Position numbers and translations under genes: made by a program
From: Sipunculus nudus
Taxonomy: Eukaryota > Annelida > Sipuncula > Golfingiida > Sipunculidae
Reading direction: 5' to 3'
Assembly (NCBI GenBank): GCA_026874595.1
Contig: CM049315.1
Location: 77,224,401 to 77,288,400 of the forward strand
Length of the DNA: 64,000 nt
Notes under the pieces: generated by a model
The model's input: the letters and a program-made list of their open reading frames with translations, nothing else
Database searches by the model: none
Told to the model about the DNA's origin: nothing
Shown: one piece after another, positions 60,340 through 64,000 of the stretch
Numbering within the stretch: position 1 is the stretch's first letter
How the letters are laid out: every line of letters begins with the position of its first letter

Positions 60340-60760
60340 CTTCGTTAAAACACCCCGCCGTTGTATCTCCGGCGGGGGCGGGGTTGTGAACGACTCACGT
60401 GACACCATGCGTAACGGCTTACAAAGGCTGACGGGGAAATGCTTTCCGCGTGATGGCAGCGGTTGACGCATGAAGAGCGCGTTGACATGGCCCCCGGCTG
60501 GTTCGGCTAATTTCTCCAATCCTTGTCTCATTAACGATTCTATCATTAGCCGTAAGTTACCCATCTGACCATCCCGGTGTGTTCATCATTTTGATGTTTT
60601 AACAGGTCACCTCGCAGCGGTGTTATAATTGTTATTGACCCCACAATTATAGAACTCAACCGTGACCGGCTCATGCATACAAAATCCAGTGGATGCACCA
60701 GTGACCGTGGAGGGCGGTCCATACTGAACCCTCCCTGTGGCATGCACAGCAAGTGAAATG
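60340..60760. other. GC-rich island with E-box
   Basis: Clearly GC-richer than its flanks, containing CCGGCGGGGGCGGGG and TCACGTGAC (about 60397). The minus strand has a 78-codon ATG frame (60328-60564), possibly coding but unrecognised. Could be a promoter or enhancer island. Confidence 0.3.
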
Positions 60761-60769
60761 ATTAACTAA

Positions 60770-61210
60770 GATTCCTGGGAATTACCCAGAATTAGGTTAT
60801 TAATGTACCACCTTATAGATAAATGTATATTTAGATCCAGTGAGAGATGACCAATAATTACATCTACAATCAGGGTAAGGCGTAAGTATTGAGGAGAAAT
60901 GTTTAGCAGGAGAATACCCATGAATATTCGATAAAATTCCCTTGAACGGTGTGTTAAAATATTTAAAAAATCACCTGGTACGAACCTGGCCGTGGTTCAA
61001 CAATTATAAATATTCAGTTTTTTTCTTAACGAAGCAAGCAAATCAAGAGGCTTCACGTTTACATGAATTTAATTATGCACTGAAATATCTTGATTCCCTC
61101 TCACAATCTCTGCTGCAAATTTATTTTGTTTCCATGAGAATACAAATTACAAAAAAAAAATCAAAGTCGTGTTTCGGTTGCTCTGTCAGTTCATGTAACT
61201 CAGGCACAAA
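60770..61210. other. Unique sequence, nothing recognised
   Basis: A plus-strand frame of 131 codons (60942-61337) crosses the CA/TA microsatellite at 61215-61248; no motif recognised. Confidence 0.4.
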
Positions 61211-61213
61211 CGA

Positions 61214-61214
<1 letters not shown>

Positions 61215-61248
<34 letters not shown>
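61215..61248. repeat. (CA)n/(TA)n microsatellite
   Basis: Ten CA units, then TA units. Confidence 0.9.
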
Positions 61249-61521
61249 CATGTATAAATCATCGAATCCCACATCGGTCAGAACAATCAGCAATGAATCA
61301 GGTTGATTGGCTCCACATATTTAGGAGGAAGGTATGAATATTACTACAAAAGTCCATATAACGTGCACGCCCTGCTTGGGACATATATTATTAATTTTCT
61401 GTAATGAACATAATATCCATCCTATAATATCCAAGTACAAGCTATTATCCCTTTATTGCTTAGGGAATTATTCACAACCCATTCAGAGACAGATACCTAG
61501 AACTCCCTATGGCTCATTTAG

Positions 61522-61591
<70 letters not shown>
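61522..61591. repeat. (TA)n microsatellite
   Basis: About 70 bp of TA. Confidence 0.95.
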
Positions 61592-61593
<2 letters not shown>

Positions 61594-61599
61594 AGTGCA

Positions 61600-62465
61600 T
61601 GCACTTTTCGGATGTCCATTCATCTAAACCGGCGCGTATACCTTTAACTGTTGTGGTTGCATGCTGGGAATTAGCTCAAGCTATAGTGACAACTGCGAGA
61701 GATATTACCTGTATTGTAAGTTATTGAAGTGTCAGAATCTTTTCAGATGTTTGTATGTGTTTCTTTCATTTTCGCTGGGACCCATCGGGCCAAGCTTGTA
61801 AAACGAAAGTTACTGCGTGTCTAAAGCAAATTTTATGAACTTTCCTCAATAGAAGCGAGTGACTGACGATACGTATTATGCTGCTCTTTGTGTTAGGCCA
61901 GGTGTATTATTATTCCCGACAGTACGTTTTAGAAAACAGGTAATTCCAGGTGCAATTAGAGGATGAACCGCCCACCTTTGAAGCAATACATCAGCAAGTC
62001 AATATCGGCCGTGGCATTTAACGATAATAAACCCCGGCGGTTCCTCGCAAACTTCATCCGTCCCTGGCCGTTTATTGTATGTAAAGATGAAATCCAAAAT
62101 TGTCACGCCCGCCCTCAAGTAAGGCAAGTGCCTCATATACAATACAAACCGTTATTTAAACAACAGATCAAGGCTCTCCGTGTCATCATTACATATATAC
62201 ATTAACAACAGTCGCTTAACTTGACGTGTGTGGTAATATCGTGTGCACGGGTTTCGTTTTTAGGCATTGTACAAACACCTGCAGTATTAGCTGTGTACAT
62301 AGCTGCCTCTTGTACGGCTCAGGGAATATTAGCAATCAGTGGGAGATAACAATTATACAGGCCAGCGGGAGTCTTACGGCATGTGTGGTCCGTTTCTTAT
62401 ATGTAGAGAAAACGAAAACTATTCTTGTATGAGGCTAAGCTCGAAATTCCTTGGTGGTTGGGAGT
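61600..62465. other. Unique sequence, nothing recognised
   Basis: Frames of 68-93 codons overlap each other at 61963-62620; none recognised. Confidence 0.45.
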
Positions 62466-62490
62466 TGGGGTGGGGGGGGGGGGGGGGGGG
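62466..62490. repeat. Poly-G run
   Basis: GGGTGGGG, then about 18 uninterrupted G; a likely quadruplex and sequencing-error site. Confidence 0.9.
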
Positions 62491-62640
62491 TACATTTCAT
62501 GAAATAAAGATTGGTTTAAGCAACTCATTTGCAGAAGAATATATTATACGTAGCTGCAATTCTCAAAGAACACTCAATTATAACTATTATGTAGATTGTG
62601 GATGGAAACTTATAATTTGACATAAGCAACCATCATCTTT

Positions 62641-62646
<6 letters not shown>

Positions 62647-62681
<35 letters not shown>
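62647..62681. repeat. (TA)n microsatellite
   Basis: TA tract of about 35 bp. Confidence 0.95.
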
Positions 62682-62687
<6 letters not shown>

Positions 62688-62689
62688 AG

Positions 62690-63870
62690 CTATGCTTATA
62701 TATACACCTGTTGATTAAATGAGCGACCTGTTGTTTGAGTGACTTTTTTCAGTGATGTTTACATTTTAACGGATCGTTTCCATCACGCAAGCGACACCTG
62801 GAGGTTACGAGTGACATTAAGTGTTCGGGACCATCATATGGATTGTTCATGCAGTCTTAAATGGTATTATATCTTTATGTTGTTCTCTAATGAATCAGTG
62901 CTCTCAAAAGGTTGCAGCTGGCGGTATCCTTGCAACTAGTTTGACTGATTAATTGCCATCTTCCTCCGCATGTTTTTAAGCCTCTGAAGATGCAAGTCCA
63001 TATATTCCCGATGTTTTATTACCTTTTCAGGTATCATTAACTTTAATAACGATTTTCTTTATGCATTTTTTTATATTTAATTTTTAATTAACTACACCGG
63101 AACACGATTTCTTATAAGAATTTTCAGGTAGAATCAATATTTTTAATGAAATATTGAGCCGTGCTTATAAAAGGAGTTTCTGTGGGCTGATGTTTAACCA
63201 TTACAATTGAAATGATTAATATCTGCCAAGATTTTTTTCCTCGTTTATACATGACGATACAGAAAAGAAATAAATATTTGCCCATGATATTAATTGACGC
63301 AATATCTGGAGGCAGAATAATATCACAGCATGAACGATTATTTTCTCTTTGTCCCTTCGGAGCCTTCTTCTGCTAATCCGACCACTCTCACTTTTTTTAG
63401 TTTCTTTGTTTCTAACAACCGGTGTATAGAGGACGTATTAGCTTGATGAGGTTTTTGTTATTATCTGCTCCGGCCGATGAGACCATTAGTCTATCTATGG
63501 CCCTGCTGTAAAAGCCAAACCTGTTGTGTAGTCTTTTCTCAGGCCATTATTGATGTACTGATCGTCTTACGGTATTTCATAAAGACGTCGCACTGTTTTT
63601 TACCGGGAAAACGGATGACACCGTAATTACGATAATAGTCCCTGCTTATTTCTCTGATACAGTGTTAAGGCCATTAAAGGGGAAAGAAGTTTACAGAGCA
63701 AGGCTAAATGAAATTTATCAGAGGCCGCTCGGGAACTAAACAACAGAGAGAGTAAATCTGTTGTAAAAGCTCTATACATGAATGGTGCTAACCCAATGAA
63801 GGATGTTAGGTCTTTCCTGTCAAGCCTAATGTCGCCTGAAGTCATAAGGTTAATGGAGAGAAGATTCCTA
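62690..63870. other. Unique sequence, possible regulatory block
   Basis: 63320-63860 is non-repetitive and balanced in composition. The minus strand is open over 63627-63932 (101 codons), but its N-terminal third is translated CA repeat; the rest is not recognised. Conservation would be needed to call an enhancer or exon. Confidence 0.25.
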
Positions 63871-63884
63871 CATGTATAGTTGTA

Positions 63885-63985
63885 CACACACACCGTCACA
63901 CACATAGACTCCACACATACGCACCAACACACTCACATACACCACACACAAAAAATGATGTAAATGATGAATGTACAAACACACA
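63885..63985. repeat. (CA)n-rich low-complexity end
   Basis: Irregular CACACA runs with interruptions to the window edge. Confidence 0.85.
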
Positions 63986-64000
63986 TATATACATAATATA

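Overview
This window looks like intergenic or intronic DNA from an animal nuclear genome. Probably a marine invertebrate; a mollusc is my guess from the kinds of repeats, but this is not proven. The DNA is AT-rich, packed with (TA)n, (CT)n and (TAA)n microsatellites, minisatellites and short non-autonomous transposons. No bacterial-style gene arrangement is visible. I recognise no complete protein-coding gene, rRNA or functional tRNA. Almost all open frames are short, lack a convincing start, or are translations of simple repeats. A few short splice-flanked open segments (near 24.3, 28.3, 34.2 and 46.6 kb) and one TATA/initiator/donor arrangement (4.4 kb) are offered as low-confidence exon or promoter candidates.

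Layout. 1-562: edge of a 44-bp satellite with a 5-monomer higher-order period. 1-7 kb: Helitron-like repeats, one carrying a nested miniature LTR element with a 4-bp target duplication, plus tRNA-derived SINEs. 7-20 kb: mostly unique sequence with a fold-back element (8.4 kb), possible CTCF-type sites (9.7 and 10.4 kb), a minisatellite (11.9 kb), a SOX-type palindrome (13.7 kb), a hAT-like MITE (14.2 kb) and a 500-bp purine/pyrimidine tract (15.8 kb). 20-26 kb: compound CT/TA arrays and a three-LTR miniature element array. 26-41 kb: sparse repeats, a 24-bp minisatellite (32.8 kb), a second complete miniature LTR element (38.1 kb) and a 40-bp minisatellite (40.4 kb). 42-48 kb: Harbinger-like MITE and tRNA SINEs. 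50-64 kb: further MITEs, Helitron-like copies, a 1.3-kb fold-back transposon filled with (TGAA)n, a mariner-like MITE and a possible solo LTR.

The most interesting system is a miniature LTR retrotransposon family (TRIM-like), found at 2435-2766, 24738-25443 and 38098-38533. Its LTRs of about 156 bp begin TG and end CA. The internal region is about 120 bp, with a primer-binding site matching tRNA-Pro and a short polypurine tract, and there is no coding capacity. Each full-length LTR carries a tRNA-like A box/B box promoter. This is formally analogous to plant Cassandra elements, whose LTRs carry 5S rRNA sequence. One copy is an LTR-internal-LTR-internal-LTR tandem, and one ends in an 89-bp palindrome.
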